A stretch of 64,000 nucleotides of DNA from Roseomonas indoligenes. Lineage in GTDB: Bacteria; Pseudomonadota; Alphaproteobacteria; Acetobacterales; Acetobacteraceae. The translations under genes were made by a program, and so were the position numbers. The number at the start of each line of letters is the position of its first letter. Positions within the stretch are counted from its first letter, which is position 1. The stretch spans positions 310,001 to 374,000 of the forward strand of contig NZ_JAGIZA010000004.1 in the NCBI RefSeq assembly GCF_017813365.1, written 5' to 3'. A model generated the notes under the pieces. That model saw only the letters and a list, made by a program, of their open reading frames with translations. It was not told the origin of the DNA and made no database searches. This document shows, piece after piece, positions 16,917-25,848 of this stretch.

Positions 16917-19838
16917 TCACCCGCGCGTCTCCAGCGCCATGTCCAGGACCCGCACGCTGTGCAGGGCGGTGCGCCCGGTTAGCTCCGCGATCTGGTGCCG
17001 GCAGGAGGTCCCGTCCGCCACGATTAGCTCCTCCGCCGCCGCGGCCCGCACGGCCGGCGCGAGGGAAAGCTCGCCCATCGCCCTGGACACCTCCACCCGC
17101 CGTGAGTCGTAGCCGAAGGCTCCGGCCATCCCGCAGCAGGAGGAGGCAATCGGCTTCACCTCCAGCCCGGGCACGGAGCGCAAAGCCTTCACGGCGTCGG
17201 GGAAGGCGCCAAAGGATTTCTGGTGGCAGTGGCCATGGATGTGGGCGGCCGGGGCCACTGTGGTCAGCGGCAACTCCGCCTTTTCCCGGACGAGGAACTC
17301 CGACAGCAGCACTGCCCGCCCGGCGAGCCGGTCCGCCGGCTCGCCGGGAAGCAGCGAGCGGAACTCGTCGCGGAGGGTAAGAAGGCAGGAGGGCTCCAGC
17401 CCAACCACCGGCAGGTCAGAGGTGGAAAGCGCCTCCATCGTCCGTCGTGCCTCCGCCCGGGCCTGCTCCACCATGCCCGCCGCCAGCCAAGTGCGGCCGC
17501 AACACAGCGGGCGCTTGCCGTCGGCCGCGCGGGGCGCCACGGCGCGGTACCCGGCCGCCTCCAAAACCCGCCGCGCCGCGTGCAGGTTTTCCGGCTCGAA
17601 GTAGCGGTTGAAGGTATCGCCGAAGAGGATCACGTCGCCTCGCGGCGCCGGCGCGCCCGCTTCCCCGTCGCGATAGGGGCGGCTGGCAAAGCGGGGCAGG
17701 TTGCGGTCACGCGCGAAGCCCAGCGCACGCTCCCCGATCGCCCGAGCGCCCGGTACCCACTCCCTGGCATTGGCCAGCCAGGGCGCCCGCGAGGCCATCG
17801 GCGCCCAGTGCGGCAGCGAGGCGATGAGGCGATCCTTGGCGGAGACGCCGTGCTTACGGGCACGGGCGTGCTGCGCCTCGATCTTCATCTTCGCCATGTC
17901 CACGCCGGTCGGGCATTCCCGCCGGCAGGCCTTGCAGGAGACGCAGAGGGACATGGCCTCCGCCACCTCGTCCGATGCGAGGGCATCGGGGCCGAGCTGC
18001 CCGGTAAGGGCGAGCCGCAGCGTGTTGGCGCGCCCCCGCGTCAGGTCCCGCTCGTTCCGCGTGGCGCGGAAAGATGGGCACATGACATTCGCATCGAACT
18101 TCCGGCAGGTGCCGTTGTTGTTGCACATCTCCACGGCCCCGAGGAAACCGCCCTGCGGGCCCGGCCATGCCGACCAGTCAAGTACCGGCGCAACGGCCGG
18201 ATCTGCTGCATAATTAGGGCCATATCGGAGGAGGCTGCGGTCATCCATCCGCGGCGGCCGAACGACCCGGCCGGGGTTCATCAACCCGGCTGGATCGAAG
18301 GCGTCCTTCACCGCCTCGAAGGCCCGGACGATCCGTGGACCGTACATCTCCTCGTGGAACTCGGAGCGGACGATGCCGTCCCCGTGCTCCCCGGAATGGC
18401 TGCCCTTGTATTCACGGACGAGGGCGAAGCACTCCTCGGCAATTTGTCGCATCCGCCGGACGTCGCCGCCATCCTTCATGTTCAGCACGGGGCGCACATG
18501 CAGGCAGCCAACGCTGGCATGGGCGTACCAGGTGCCCTTGGTGCCGTGGCGCTCGAAAACCTCGTTCAGCCGCTCCGTATAGTCCGCAAGATCCTCCAGC
18601 GGCACCGCCGTGTCCTCGATAAAGGAAACCGGCTTACCGTCCCCCTTCATGGACATCATGATGTTCAGCCCGGCCTCGCGCACCTCCGCCACCGCGGCCT
18701 GGAAGGCGGGGTCGATGCACTCCACCACCGCCCCGGGATAGCCGAGATCGGCCATCATCTCGTCGAGCCGCTTAAGATCCTGCGCGAGGATTGCGTCCTC
18801 ATGACCATGAAATTCAACGATCAGCAGGCTGTCCGGCTCACCGATCACCATGCGGTCGATGGTCGGGCGGTAGATGTCGATGGAGCGGCCCAGGTCGATC
18901 ATCGTCCGGTCCACCAGCTCCACCGCCTCGGGGTCGAGGGTGACAAGGTGGCGGGAGGCTGCCATGGCCGCGCGGAAGGTTGGGAACTGACAAATCCCGA
19001 GCGCCTTGCGCGGCTTGATCGGCCAGAGCTTCAGTTCCAGCCCTGCTGAGAAGGCGAGCGTCCCCTCGCTGCCGACGAGGATGCGCGCGAGATTTCCGCG
19101 CCCAGCAGCGCGCGCGTCGGGAGTTAGAGATTCAAGGGCGTAGCCACCGACCTTACGAAGGACCTTCGGGAAGCGTGCGGCAATTTCGGCGGCCTCCGCC
19201 GCCCCCAGGCTGCGCAGCCGGTTCACCAGCTCCGCCACATTGCCCGGGACGCCCTCGCCGAGGTTGTCCGGTAGGTCGCCGAAGGTGAAGCGTTCCCCGC
19301 CGGGAAGGATAGCGTCAATAGACGTCACGTTATCTGCCATCAGCCCATAGCGGATGGACTTGGATCCGCAGGAATTGTTGGCCGCCATCCCGCCGATGGT
19401 GCACCGGGCCCAGGTCGAGGGATCGACGGGAAAGAACAACCCGTCCTTCTTGAGGGCATCGTTCAGCGCGCCGAGGGCGATGCCCGGCTGCACCGTGGCG
19501 TGCAACGCCGCCCTGTCCACGGAAACAAGGTTCCGCAGGTGCCTGCTGCAGTCCAGCACGAGCGCCCGGTTCACGGTCTGGCCGCACTGGCTGGTCCCGC
19601 CCCCGCGTGGGAGAACGGGTACGCCCTCTTCCCGGCAGATCGCCATGGCGGCCGCCACGTCCTCGACCGTGCGGGGGACGAGAACGCCGACCGGTTCCAC
19701 TTGATAGATGCTGGCATCCGTCGCGTAGCGCCCGCGGTCCCCGGCGCCGAACAGCACCTCCCCCTCGGTCTCCCGTTTCAGGCGGGCGGCGAGGCGGCTG
19801 TCGCCGGGGGTCAGGCGGGACCGGGTGATGGCATTCAT
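16917..19838 (-). CDS. FAD-linked oxidase fused to an Fe-S oxidoreductase (YdiJ/Dld-like 2-hydroxyacid dehydrogenase)
   Basis: A 973-residue two-part enzyme. The N-terminal half is a FAD-binding type 4 domain (PRGGGTSQCGQTVN near residues 73-86) followed by an FAD-oxidase C domain. The C-terminal half has a ferredoxin-like pair of clusters, with CVSCKACRRECPTG near residue 645, and two cysteine-rich CCG-type segments (CCGRTW and SSCCGMAGAFGYD) as in GlcF and LldE. Such fusions oxidise D-2-hydroxyacids (D-lactate, D-2-hydroxyglutarate or glycolate) and pass electrons to the quinone pool. The start ATG at 19838 begins MNAITRSRLTPGDSRL; the frame is open 22 codons upstream. It is divergent from a serine-glyoxylate aminotransferase, 137 bases away, which hints at glyoxylate-related chemistry. 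Confidence 0.86.
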   Translation of the reverse strand: MNAITRSRLTPGDSRLAARLKRETEGEVLFGAGDRGRYATDASIYQVEPVGVLVPRTVEDVAAAMAICREEGVPVLPRGGGTSQCGQTVNRALVLDCSRHLRNLVSVDRAALHATVQPGIALGALNDALKKDGLFFPVDPSTWARCTIGGMAANNSCGSKSIRYGLMADNVTSIDAILPGGERFTFGDLPDNLGEGVPGNVAELVNRLRSLGAAEAAEIAARFPKVLRKVGGYALESLTPDARAAGRGNLARILVGSEGTLAFSAGLELKLWPIKPRKALGICQFPTFRAAMAASRHLVTLDPEAVELVDRTMIDLGRSIDIYRPTIDRMVIGEPDSLLIVEFHGHEDAILAQDLKRLDEMMADLGYPGAVVECIDPAFQAAVAEVREAGLNIMMSMKGDGKPVSFIEDTAVPLEDLADYTERLNEVFERHGTKGTWYAHASVGCLHVRPVLNMKDGGDVRRMRQIAEECFALVREYKGSHSGEHGDGIVRSEFHEEMYGPRIVRAFEAVKDAFDPAGLMNPGRVVRPPRMDDRSLLRYGPNYAADPAVAPVLDWSAWPGPQGGFLGAVEMCNNNGTCRKFDANVMCPSFRATRNERDLTRGRANTLRLALTGQLGPDALASDEVAEAMSLCVSCKACRRECPTGVDMAKMKIEAQHARARKHGVSAKDRLIASLPHWAPMASRAPWLANAREWVPGARAIGERALGFARDRNLPRFASRPYRDGEAGAPAPRGDVILFGDTFNRYFEPENLHAARRVLEAAGYRAVAPRAADGKRPLCCGRTWLAAGMVEQARAEARRTMEALSTSDLPVVGLEPSCLLTLRDEFRSLLPGEPADRLAGRAVLLSEFLVREKAELPLTTVAPAAHIHGHCHQKSFGAFPDAVKALRSVPGLEVKPIASSCCGMAGAFGYDSRRVEVSRAMGELSLAPAVRAAAAEELIVADGTSCRHQIAELTGRTALHSVRVLDMALETRG

Positions 19839-19975
19839 GCGGGCGTCTCCTCCCGGCAAACTAGCCGGGCGGGACCGGCCCGTCGCATCCATAATGCTCA
19901 TCAATGGAACGCGACGAACTCATTGGCGCCGCACGGGGCAGGGCGTTAGACCGGCGGTCAGAGCGGAGAGCGCCC

Positions 19976-21160
19976 ATGGCCTATTTCACGAGCCGGACCG
20001 AGAACGGCCGACATTTTCTGCAGATCCCCGGCCCGAGCAACGTGCCGGACCGCGTGCTGCGGGCGCTCGACAACCCGACCATGGACCATCGCGGCCCGGA
20101 TTTCGGTGTGCTGGGCAAGACCGTCCTGGAGAAGCTGAAGCCGGTCTTCGGCACCGAGCAGCCCGTGATCATCTACCCGGCCTCCGGCACCGGCGCCTGG
20201 GAAGCGGCTCTGGTGAACACTCTTTCGCCGGGAGATACCGTCCTGATGTGCGAGACGGGCTGGTTCGCCCATCTCTGGCAGGAGTTGGCTGAGAGGCTGG
20301 GCCTGAAGCCCCGGCTGCTGGAGACGGACTGGCGCCGCGCTGCCGACGTGCCGGCGATCGAGGCCGCGCTGCGCGCCGACAGGGCGCATGAGATCAAGGC
20401 GGTCTGCGTCGTCCACAACGAGACGAGCACCGGCTGCACCTCCCGTATCGATGAGGTGCGCCGGGCCATGGACGCGGCCGGCCACCCGGCGCTGCTGATG
20501 GTGGACACCATCTCCTCCCTCGGTTCGGTCGAGTTCCGGCACGACGACTGGGGCGTGGATGTCACCATTTCCGGCAGCCAGAAGGGGCTGATGCTGCCCC
20601 CCGGCATCTCCTTCAATGCCGTGTCGGCCAAGGCCCTGAAGGCGGCGGATACCGCTCGTCTGCCGCGCTCCTACTGGGATTGGAAGCCGATGCTGGCCTC
20701 CAACGCGACCGGCTACTTCCCCTATACCCCCGCCACCAACATGCTCTACGCGCTGGACGCGGCGCTCGACCTGCTGATGAACGAGGGGCTGGCGAATGTC
20801 TTCGCCCGGCATGAGCGCCATGCCGAGGCAACGCGCCGAGCCGTCCGCGCCTGGGGATTGGAGATCCAGTGCGAGGATCCCCGCCACTTCTCCCCCGTGC
20901 TCACCGCCGTGCGCGTGCCGGAGGGCCACTCGGCCAATGCCCTGCGCGGAGCCATCCTGGAGCGGTTCGACATGTCCCTCGGCAACGGCCTGGGGCGGCT
21001 GAACGATCGGGTCTTCCGCATCGGCCATCTCGGCGCGCTCAATGACCTCACGCTGCTCGGGGCGCTCGGCGGGGTGGAGATGGGGCTGCGCGTGGCTGGG
21101 GTCCCGCACAGCGCGGGCGGGGTGAAGGCTGCCATGGACCTCCTCTCCGGCAACGCCTGA
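19976..21160 (+). CDS. Serine--glyoxylate aminotransferase family protein (class V)
   Basis: A 394-residue PLP enzyme of aminotransferase class V. It would transfer the amino group of serine (or alanine) to glyoxylate, giving hydroxypyruvate and glycine, as in the serine cycle or photorespiration-like glyoxylate disposal. The N-terminal FLQIPGPSNVPDRVL, the MDHRGPDF motif near residue 37 and the lysine of TISGSQKGLMLPPG near residue 200, which binds PLP, are typical. The start ATG at 19976 follows GGAGAG. The divergent FAD/Fe-S dehydrogenase could supply or remove the 2-hydroxyacid partner. No other serine-cycle gene is nearby. Confidence 0.9.
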   Translation: MAYFTSRTENGRHFLQIPGPSNVPDRVLRALDNPTMDHRGPDFGVLGKTVLEKLKPVFGTEQPVIIYPASGTGAWEAALVNTLSPGDTVLMCETGWFAHLWQELAERLGLKPRLLETDWRRAADVPAIEAALRADRAHEIKAVCVVHNETSTGCTSRIDEVRRAMDAAGHPALLMVDTISSLGSVEFRHDDWGVDVTISGSQKGLMLPPGISFNAVSAKALKAADTARLPRSYWDWKPMLASNATGYFPYTPATNMLYALDAALDLLMNEGLANVFARHERHAEATRRAVRAWGLEIQCEDPRHFSPVLTAVRVPEGHSANALRGAILERFDMSLGNGLGRLNDRVFRIGHLGALNDLTLLGALGGVEMGLRVAGVPHSAGGVKAAMDLLSGNA

Positions 21161-21485
21161 TAGACGCCGCGCCGCCCGGGACAACCTTTCCGCTAGCACG
21201 AGGTTGTCCCGAAAAGGGCTGAGGAGGAGCGGCATGCTCCTGGCAGGGTCGGGTTCGGCAGCGGGCGTTGCGAAGATGTCGCCCGTTCCGTTTATTGGCG
21301 GGGGTGCCTTGCGCGGCCCGGCAGCGGAGGACAGGGTAACGGGTCAGTGGGCCGGAACGATGGGAGTCGTCGGGACATCGATGGCCTTCAACCCAGCCTC
21401 TGGCCCCTGAAGCAGTGAGTTCCAGCTTGTTCTTGACCGGGTTCCAGAGAACGGCCTTGCTCGGCGCGAAGGGAATGGGCCGGCC
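21161..21485. other. Intergenic region between the aminotransferase and pleD
   Basis: A 325-base gap. It opens with an inverted repeat at 21178-21210. The rest has no protein-like frame: a 68-codon frame at 21204 lacks a ribosome site and known motif. The leader of pleD, with GAAGGGA about 12 bases before its start, is at the far end. I see no clear promoter boxes. Confidence 0.6.
21178..21210 (+). terminator. Possible stem-loop after the aminotransferase gene
   Basis: GGGACAACCT pairs perfectly with AGGTTGTCCC over a 13-base loop, starting 17 bases after the stop codon. No T-run follows, so it may mark the 3' end of the transcript without being a strong intrinsic terminator; an operator for pleD is a less likely reading. 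Confidence 0.4.
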
Positions 21486-22856
21486 ATGACCGCGCGCGTC
21501 CTCGTGGTTGATGACATCGCGGCGAACCTCAAGCTCCTCGAGGCGCGCCTCAACGCGGAGTATTACGAGGTTTCGCTGGCCAGTTCCGGTGCGGAGGCCC
21601 TGCGCCTCGCCCAGTCCTGGGGCCCTGATGTCATTCTGCTCGACGTGATGATGCCCGGAATGGACGGCTACGAGGTCTGCCGACTTCTGAAGGCCTCCCC
21701 CGCGACCGCCCATATCCCCGTGGTGATGATCACCGCCCTGGTGGACCAGACGGAGCGGGTGAGGGGGCTTGAGGCCGGCGCGGACGACTTCCTCTCCAAG
21801 CCTGTGGACCATGCCACCCTCTTTGCCCGGCTGCGGGCCCTGCTTCGGACCAAGCAGGTGCTGGATGCCTTCCGCCTTCGCGCCGAGACCGCCCGGGACC
21901 TCGGCTTCGAACCGATGCCGGACCCTTCGCGCAGCGTCGCCGGCTCCCGTGCCCTCCTCGCGACGGAGGACAACTCGGAAGCGATGACGCTCTCCTCCAT
22001 CCTGGCGCAGGATGGGGTGGTGGTGACGCGGGCGGCGGACGTGAACATCGCCTGGGACCGGCTGCTGCACGAGGATTTCGACCTCGCCGTGCTCAGCCTC
22101 TGGCTGGATGACGGGGAGGGGCTGCGCCTCGCCTCCCGCATGCGCGCCCAGTCCTCCATGCGGGAGGTGCCGGTGCTGCTGGTGGCGGATACCGACCAGC
22201 GAAATCAGGTGCTGCGGGGCTTTGACCTCGGCGCCAACGACCACGTCCTCCGCCCGGTGGACGCCAACGAACTGCGCGCCCGTGCCCGCAATCAGATCCG
22301 CCGGAAGCGCTACCAGGAACGGCTGCGTGCCGACCTGCAGCGCAGCCTGGAAATGGCCGTGACGGACAGCCTGACGGGGCTGCGGAACCGCCGTTACGTC
22401 GTGCGCCACCTTGAAGGCCTTCTGCGCGCCGGCGGCGCCACCCTGCTGCTGATCGACGTGGACCGCTTCAAATCGGTGAACGACACATACGGCCACGCGA
22501 TTGGGGACGTGGTCCTGAAGGAGGTCGCGGAGCGGCTTCGCCTGCATGTCCGGGCCGTGGACGTGGTGGCCCGCTTTGGCGGTGAGGAATTCGTGGTGGC
22601 CATGGCTCCCCAGCCGGCCGACGACGCGACCATGGTAGCCGAGCGCCTCCGGACCGCGATCTGCGAAACTCCCGTTCCGGCCGGTGAGCGCGGTCTCGAG
22701 GTGAGCATCAGCATCGGCGTTGCTGTGGCCGTCCCGGACTGCAACGTGGATGAACTGGCCGCGGCCGCTGATGTGGCGCTCTACCGGGCCAAGGCGAATG
22801 GCCGTAACCGCGTCGAGGTTGCCGAAGCCGAGGACTGGCCACGGCGAGAGGGCTAA
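21486..22856 (+). CDS. pleD: PleD-type response regulator diguanylate cyclase
   Basis: A 456-residue protein with the PleD layout: REC1 (residues 1-120), REC2 (about 155-275) and GGDEF (about 285-450). REC1 has acidic residues at 9-10, phospho-acceptor Asp53 and Lys105. In REC2 the acceptor position is Ser204, so this domain is an adaptor that cannot be phosphorylated, as in Caulobacter PleD. The cyclase has an active GGEEF at 365-369 and an RxxD inhibitory site (RAVD, 356-359), so it should make cyclic di-GMP and be product-inhibited. In the known system DivJ/PleC kinases control it; they are not in this window. The ATG at 21486 starts directly at MTARVLVVDD. Confidence 0.95.
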   Translation: MTARVLVVDDIAANLKLLEARLNAEYYEVSLASSGAEALRLAQSWGPDVILLDVMMPGMDGYEVCRLLKASPATAHIPVVMITALVDQTERVRGLEAGADDFLSKPVDHATLFARLRALLRTKQVLDAFRLRAETARDLGFEPMPDPSRSVAGSRALLATEDNSEAMTLSSILAQDGVVVTRAADVNIAWDRLLHEDFDLAVLSLWLDDGEGLRLASRMRAQSSMREVPVLLVADTDQRNQVLRGFDLGANDHVLRPVDANELRARARNQIRRKRYQERLRADLQRSLEMAVTDSLTGLRNRRYVVRHLEGLLRAGGATLLLIDVDRFKSVNDTYGHAIGDVVLKEVAERLRLHVRAVDVVARFGGEEFVVAMAPQPADDATMVAERLRTAICETPVPAGERGLEVSISIGVAVAVPDCNVDELAAAADVALYRAKANGRNRVEVAEAEDWPRREG

Positions 22857-22997
22857 GCGCAGGGGGCCTTCGCCTCTGTCCTGGGAAGGAAAAGGACTAG
22901 CCCGCCCAAGTCACGCAAGGCGCCCTGACACTAGATGGCTCCAAGGCAGTCCCCCAGACGGGCTGGCTGTTCACGACGGCAACCGCCCTGGAACGGC

Positions 22998-23033
22998 AGA
23001 AGGGGCACCGGACCTGTGTCCGATGCCCCTTCT
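22998..23033 (-). terminator. Strong hairpin between pleD and the CHAP gene
   Basis: AGAAGGGGCA pairs with TGCCCCTTCT, and after one mismatch a further five pairs (CGGAC with GTCCG) close a four-base loop. It lies 30 bases past the stop of the CHAP gene and 141 bases past pleD, so it probably ends the CHAP transcript and may also stop pleD read-through. No long T-run is present on either strand. Confidence 0.65.
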
Positions 23034-23063
23034 GGTCTTGATAATATTGGTCGGAGGAGAGCC

Positions 23064-23843
23064 TCAGCGGCTCCCCTCGACGCCCAGGCCGCCGACCGAG
23101 GTGTTGATGAAGCGCAGGTGCGAGCTGGTGGCCGGGGCCTCCGCCACTTCCTGCATGCCGCGACCGTTGCGGACCATGATGGGGCCGCGCTGAGCCGGGG
23201 CGCCGTCCGGGCGGTTGAAGATGAAGCCGTAGGTCGCATAGGTCCGGCCGTAGCTGCCGGAGTCGTGACCGACCTGGACCCGCACCGCCGTCCAGTCATT
23301 CGCGTCGGAGACGTCCACGACGGAGATGTTACGCGTGACGGTGCCCTTGCGGATGCCCGGGCCTTCCCAATTCGCGTGGTGGATCGTGATCTCCCGCGCG
23401 CTCACCTGCCGCTCCACCACGGCGACGTGGCCGGACCGCATGCCGCCGGAGGCGCGGAAGACGAGGACGGAGCCAGGCTCGGGGCGGTTGCCGCGGGCAT
23501 AGGCGCCGGCGGCGTTGTTCCACCAAGTGCCGCCATTACCGCTGACATTCATGCCGGTGACCATGCGAGCGTAGGGCACGCAGGAGATATAACCGCCATA
23601 CGAGGCGTATTCCCGAGGGGCCTCGCTGCGGCTGACCTGGCGGGACGCGGCCTTCGTCACGTTGCCGCGGGCGGAGCGGACCGCGACGGCGCGGCCGTTC
23701 TGGGCAGCAGGGGCGCTGCGGGCAGACACATGCTTGGCACCACCCCGCTGGGTGGAGGAGGCCTCGGCGGTCGAGCTCAGCTCCGGAGCGAGCATCATCC
23801 CGCAAACCGCGATAATTGCGGCAGCAGCGCTTCTTGCCTGCAT
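23064..23843 (-). CDS. Secreted CHAP-domain peptidoglycan hydrolase-like protein
   Basis: A 259-residue exported protein with a signal peptide over about residues 1-30, a low-complexity linker rich in Ala, Arg and Ser, and a CHAP domain from about residue 78 to 190. CHAP amidases or endopeptidases use a Cys-His pair: Cys88 in YISCVPYARMV and His139 in RSGHVAVVE, with Asn158 of HHANWE as the third residue. The C-terminal tail (about 200-259) is basic and not typed. It is likely periplasmic and acts on cell-wall peptides. The ATG at 23843 begins the signal; the frame extends six codons upstream. A strong hairpin ends the transcript. Confidence 0.85.
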   Translation of the reverse strand: MQARSAAAAIIAVCGMMLAPELSSTAEASSTQRGGAKHVSARSAPAAQNGRAVAVRSARGNVTKAASRQVSRSEAPREYASYGGYISCVPYARMVTGMNVSGNGGTWWNNAAGAYARGNRPEPGSVLVFRASGGMRSGHVAVVERQVSAREITIHHANWEGPGIRKGTVTRNISVVDVSDANDWTAVRVQVGHDSGSYGRTYATYGFIFNRPDGAPAQRGPIMVRNGRGMQEVAEAPATSSHLRFINTSVGGLGVEGSR

Positions 23844-24129
23844 GTGGACCCCCAAGATCAAACCGTATCCCCCGGGCCGATCTTCCGGCCCCGCCGTGAT
23901 GGCGTCGTCACGGAGGTGTTACCCGGCGACGTGAAACCCGGACAACCGTCGTCGGTGTTTCCAGGCGCAATGCGGCGTGATTCGCCAATCCCAGGGTATT
24001 CAAGCAAACGCGATAGGGACGTCTTTCCTAGCTTTCGCGCTCTCTGCAACGGAAGACACAGTGTTGCGGCATTGGTGACACAGCTAAGCGGCGGAGGAAC
24101 CGGGGATTCCCGGCCCTCCGCAAGCGGCC

Positions 24130-24480
24130 TCAGCGGCAGGCCGTGACCATGATTTCAACGAGATGGCGCGGGTCGGCCATGTTGGCCTCGACGCAGGCGC
24201 GCACGGGCGCGCCGCCCTGCGGCAGCCAGTTCACCCAAAGCTTGTTCAGGGCATCACGGTCGCGGATGTCCTTTAGCCAGACCTGGGCCTGGAGCAGGCG
24301 GGTCTTGTCCGTGCCATGCTCCTCCAGCGCCGCGTCAATCTTGGCGAGGATCTGCTGGGTCTGACCGGACACGTCCTGGGACAGGTCGTCGGCGGTGACG
24401 CCGGCGACGTAGACGAAGCCGTGATACTCCACCGTGTTGGACAGGACGGGGTTGGCGCCCTTGCGGATGATCGCGCTCAT
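24130..24480 (-). CDS. RidA-family protein (enamine/imine deaminase-like)
   Basis: A 116-residue member of the Rid/YjgF family, trimeric proteins; RidA itself hydrolyses reactive 2-aminoacrylate. The conserved Arg is present at residue 94 in APVRACVEAN, so the deaminase activity may be retained, although the motif differs from the RidA consensus (C-E-A in place of V-E-V). The N-terminal GFVYVAGVTADD is also family-like. The gene stands alone, with 95 bases to the MFS gene upstream on the same strand. It may belong to one of the Rid1-7 subgroups, not to RidA proper. Confidence 0.82.
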   Translation of the reverse strand: MSAIIRKGANPVLSNTVEYHGFVYVAGVTADDLSQDVSGQTQQILAKIDAALEEHGTDKTRLLQAQVWLKDIRDRDALNKLWVNWLPQGGAPVRACVEANMADPRHLVEIMVTACR

Positions 24481-24540
24481 GAGGATTCCTCTCGGCCGGA
24501 ATGGCTTGGCGCTTCTAGGGCGGGACTAGCCGTGGCGGAA

Positions 24541-24571
24541 GCGCCGGGCCAGGGCATGCCCTTTCCGGCGC
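24541..24571 (-). terminator. Hairpin after the MFS gene
   Basis: GCGCCGG pairs with CCGGCGC, enclosing a second inner palindrome AGGGCATGCCCT. It lies five bases past the stop of the MFS gene, which ends the long minus-strand operon. There is no T-run, so I give only moderate confidence. Confidence 0.45.
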
Positions 24572-24575
24572 GTCC

Positions 24576-25841
24576 TCAAGCCCTATCCGAGGACCGCTCC
24601 AGCGATGCGGAAATGCGCCCGATCCGCGATAGGCCCCAGCCGAACACCGCCAGTGCCAGCACGACGGCAGCGAAGGTGGGCAGGCGCAGGCCAAACGCCT
24701 CACCGGTCGTCCCGAGGGCCAGCGCACCGAGCGCCGGGCAGGCGCGGGAGATCAGGGCCCAGAGGGACATAATCCGCCCTCGCATGGCCGGGGAGGCCGC
24801 GGTCTGCGCCAATACCTGCACGGAGATGCCATGGGCTGAGGCGCTGGCACCGATGGCCGCGCCGCAGAGCAGCGCGAAGGGAAAATAGCCCGTGGCGACG
24901 AAGAGCCCCGTTGCGACGGCCTGGGCCAGGATGGCGAGGACCGCAATCCGCGTCGTGCCGCCCAGCCGCCCCCGGGAGGCGACGGTAAGCCCCGCCACGA
25001 GTGCCCCGACGGCAAAGGAGGCGGTCAGCATGGCCATCGATTCGGCGCCGCGCCCGAAGATCCGCTCGACATAGGGGGGCAGGATCTCCTGGACGCCGCG
25101 GAGCAGGATCGAAGAGAGGGCGGAGAAGGCGACGATCGGCCCCAGGCCCGGGTGGCGCGCTGCATAACGGAACCCCTCCAGCGTCTCGGCGAACAGGGAA
25201 CTGGTGGCGGGATGGCCGCGCCGCTGCTCGGGGTCCACCCGCAGCCAGGGCATCGAAAGGGTGGCGAAGCCGTGGCCGACGGCGTTGCAGAGGATGGCGG
25301 GCGCAACGCCCCAGGCCGCGATGACGAAGCCCGCAATCCCCGGCCCGACAAATCGCGCCACGTTGAAGAGCAGGCTGTTGGCGGCCACCGCGGCCGGCAG
25401 GTCCTCTCGCCGGACCAGGGCGGGGATGAGTGTCTGGCGGGCGGGCTGGGAAAAGCATGCGGCGGTGCCGCTGACCATCTCCAGCGCGAAGAGCAGGCCG
25501 ATGGAGATGTGGCCGGTGGCCGTCAGGGTCGCGACGGCCAAGGCCTCGACCGCAATCACGCTCTGAGAGGCCATGGTGAGGCGGACCCGGTCGAGCCGGT
25601 CCGCCAAGGCCCCCGCGACAGGGCTGACCAGTACGGCCGGGGCGAGGTCCGCGAAGGCGATCAGCCCCACCCAGGCCGCGCTGCGGGAGAGCTCCCAGGC
25701 CAGCCAGGCCACTCCGATCCGGTGCATCCACAGCCCGGTCCAGGCGCCAAGGCTGGCCCCGAAGAAGATCCGCGCGTTGCGGCTGGCAAGCGCCCGCCCG
25801 AGCGGGCCTGCGACGAGGCGGGCGATGGGGGTGGAAGGCAA
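24576..25841 (-). CDS. MFS transporter (EntS-like, DHA-type exporter)
   Basis: A 12-helix major facilitator of about 421 residues in the MFS_3 group that includes the enterobactin exporter EntS; these usually export small molecules. The A-loop stretch PVAGALADRLDRVRLTMASQ near residues 58-77 matches the GxLADRxDR motif. I chose a TTG start at 25841: it lies eight bases after the stop of the upstream gene with GAGG six bases before it, and gives PSTPIARLVAGPLGRAL as the N-terminus. The frame is open further, but that would overlap the lipoprotein gene and add a low-complexity tail. It closes a cox-accessory operon, although no function in molybdenum metabolism is known for such proteins. Confidence 0.8.
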   Translation of the reverse strand: MPSTPIARLVAGPLGRALASRNARIFFGASLGAWTGLWMHRIGVAWLAWELSRSAAWVGLIAFADLAPAVLVSPVAGALADRLDRVRLTMASQSVIAVEALAVATLTATGHISIGLLFALEMVSGTAACFSQPARQTLIPALVRREDLPAAVAANSLLFNVARFVGPGIAGFVIAAWGVAPAILCNAVGHGFATLSMPWLRVDPEQRRGHPATSSLFAETLEGFRYAARHPGLGPIVAFSALSSILLRGVQEILPPYVERIFGRGAESMAMLTASFAVGALVAGLTVASRGRLGGTTRIAVLAILAQAVATGLFVATGYFPFALLCGAAIGASASAHGISVQVLAQTAASPAMRGRIMSLWALISRACPALGALALGTTGEAFGLRLPTFAAVVLALAVFGWGLSRIGRISASLERSSDRA

Positions 25842-25848
25842 GGGCGCC

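Noticed and set aside
16590-16920. Several short frames in the gap before the dehydrogenase.
   Set aside because: Overlapping each other in different phases, with no signal or family features.
21204-21410. 68-codon frame in the gap before pleD.
   Set aside because: No ribosome site, no motif, Gly/Ala-rich; likely chance.
24040-24090. Weak likeness of the OmpA 22-bp element (CTGTGTC ... GCAACA) upstream of the CHAP gene.
   Set aside because: Spacing and half sites do not match closely enough; noted only as a lead for the motif search.
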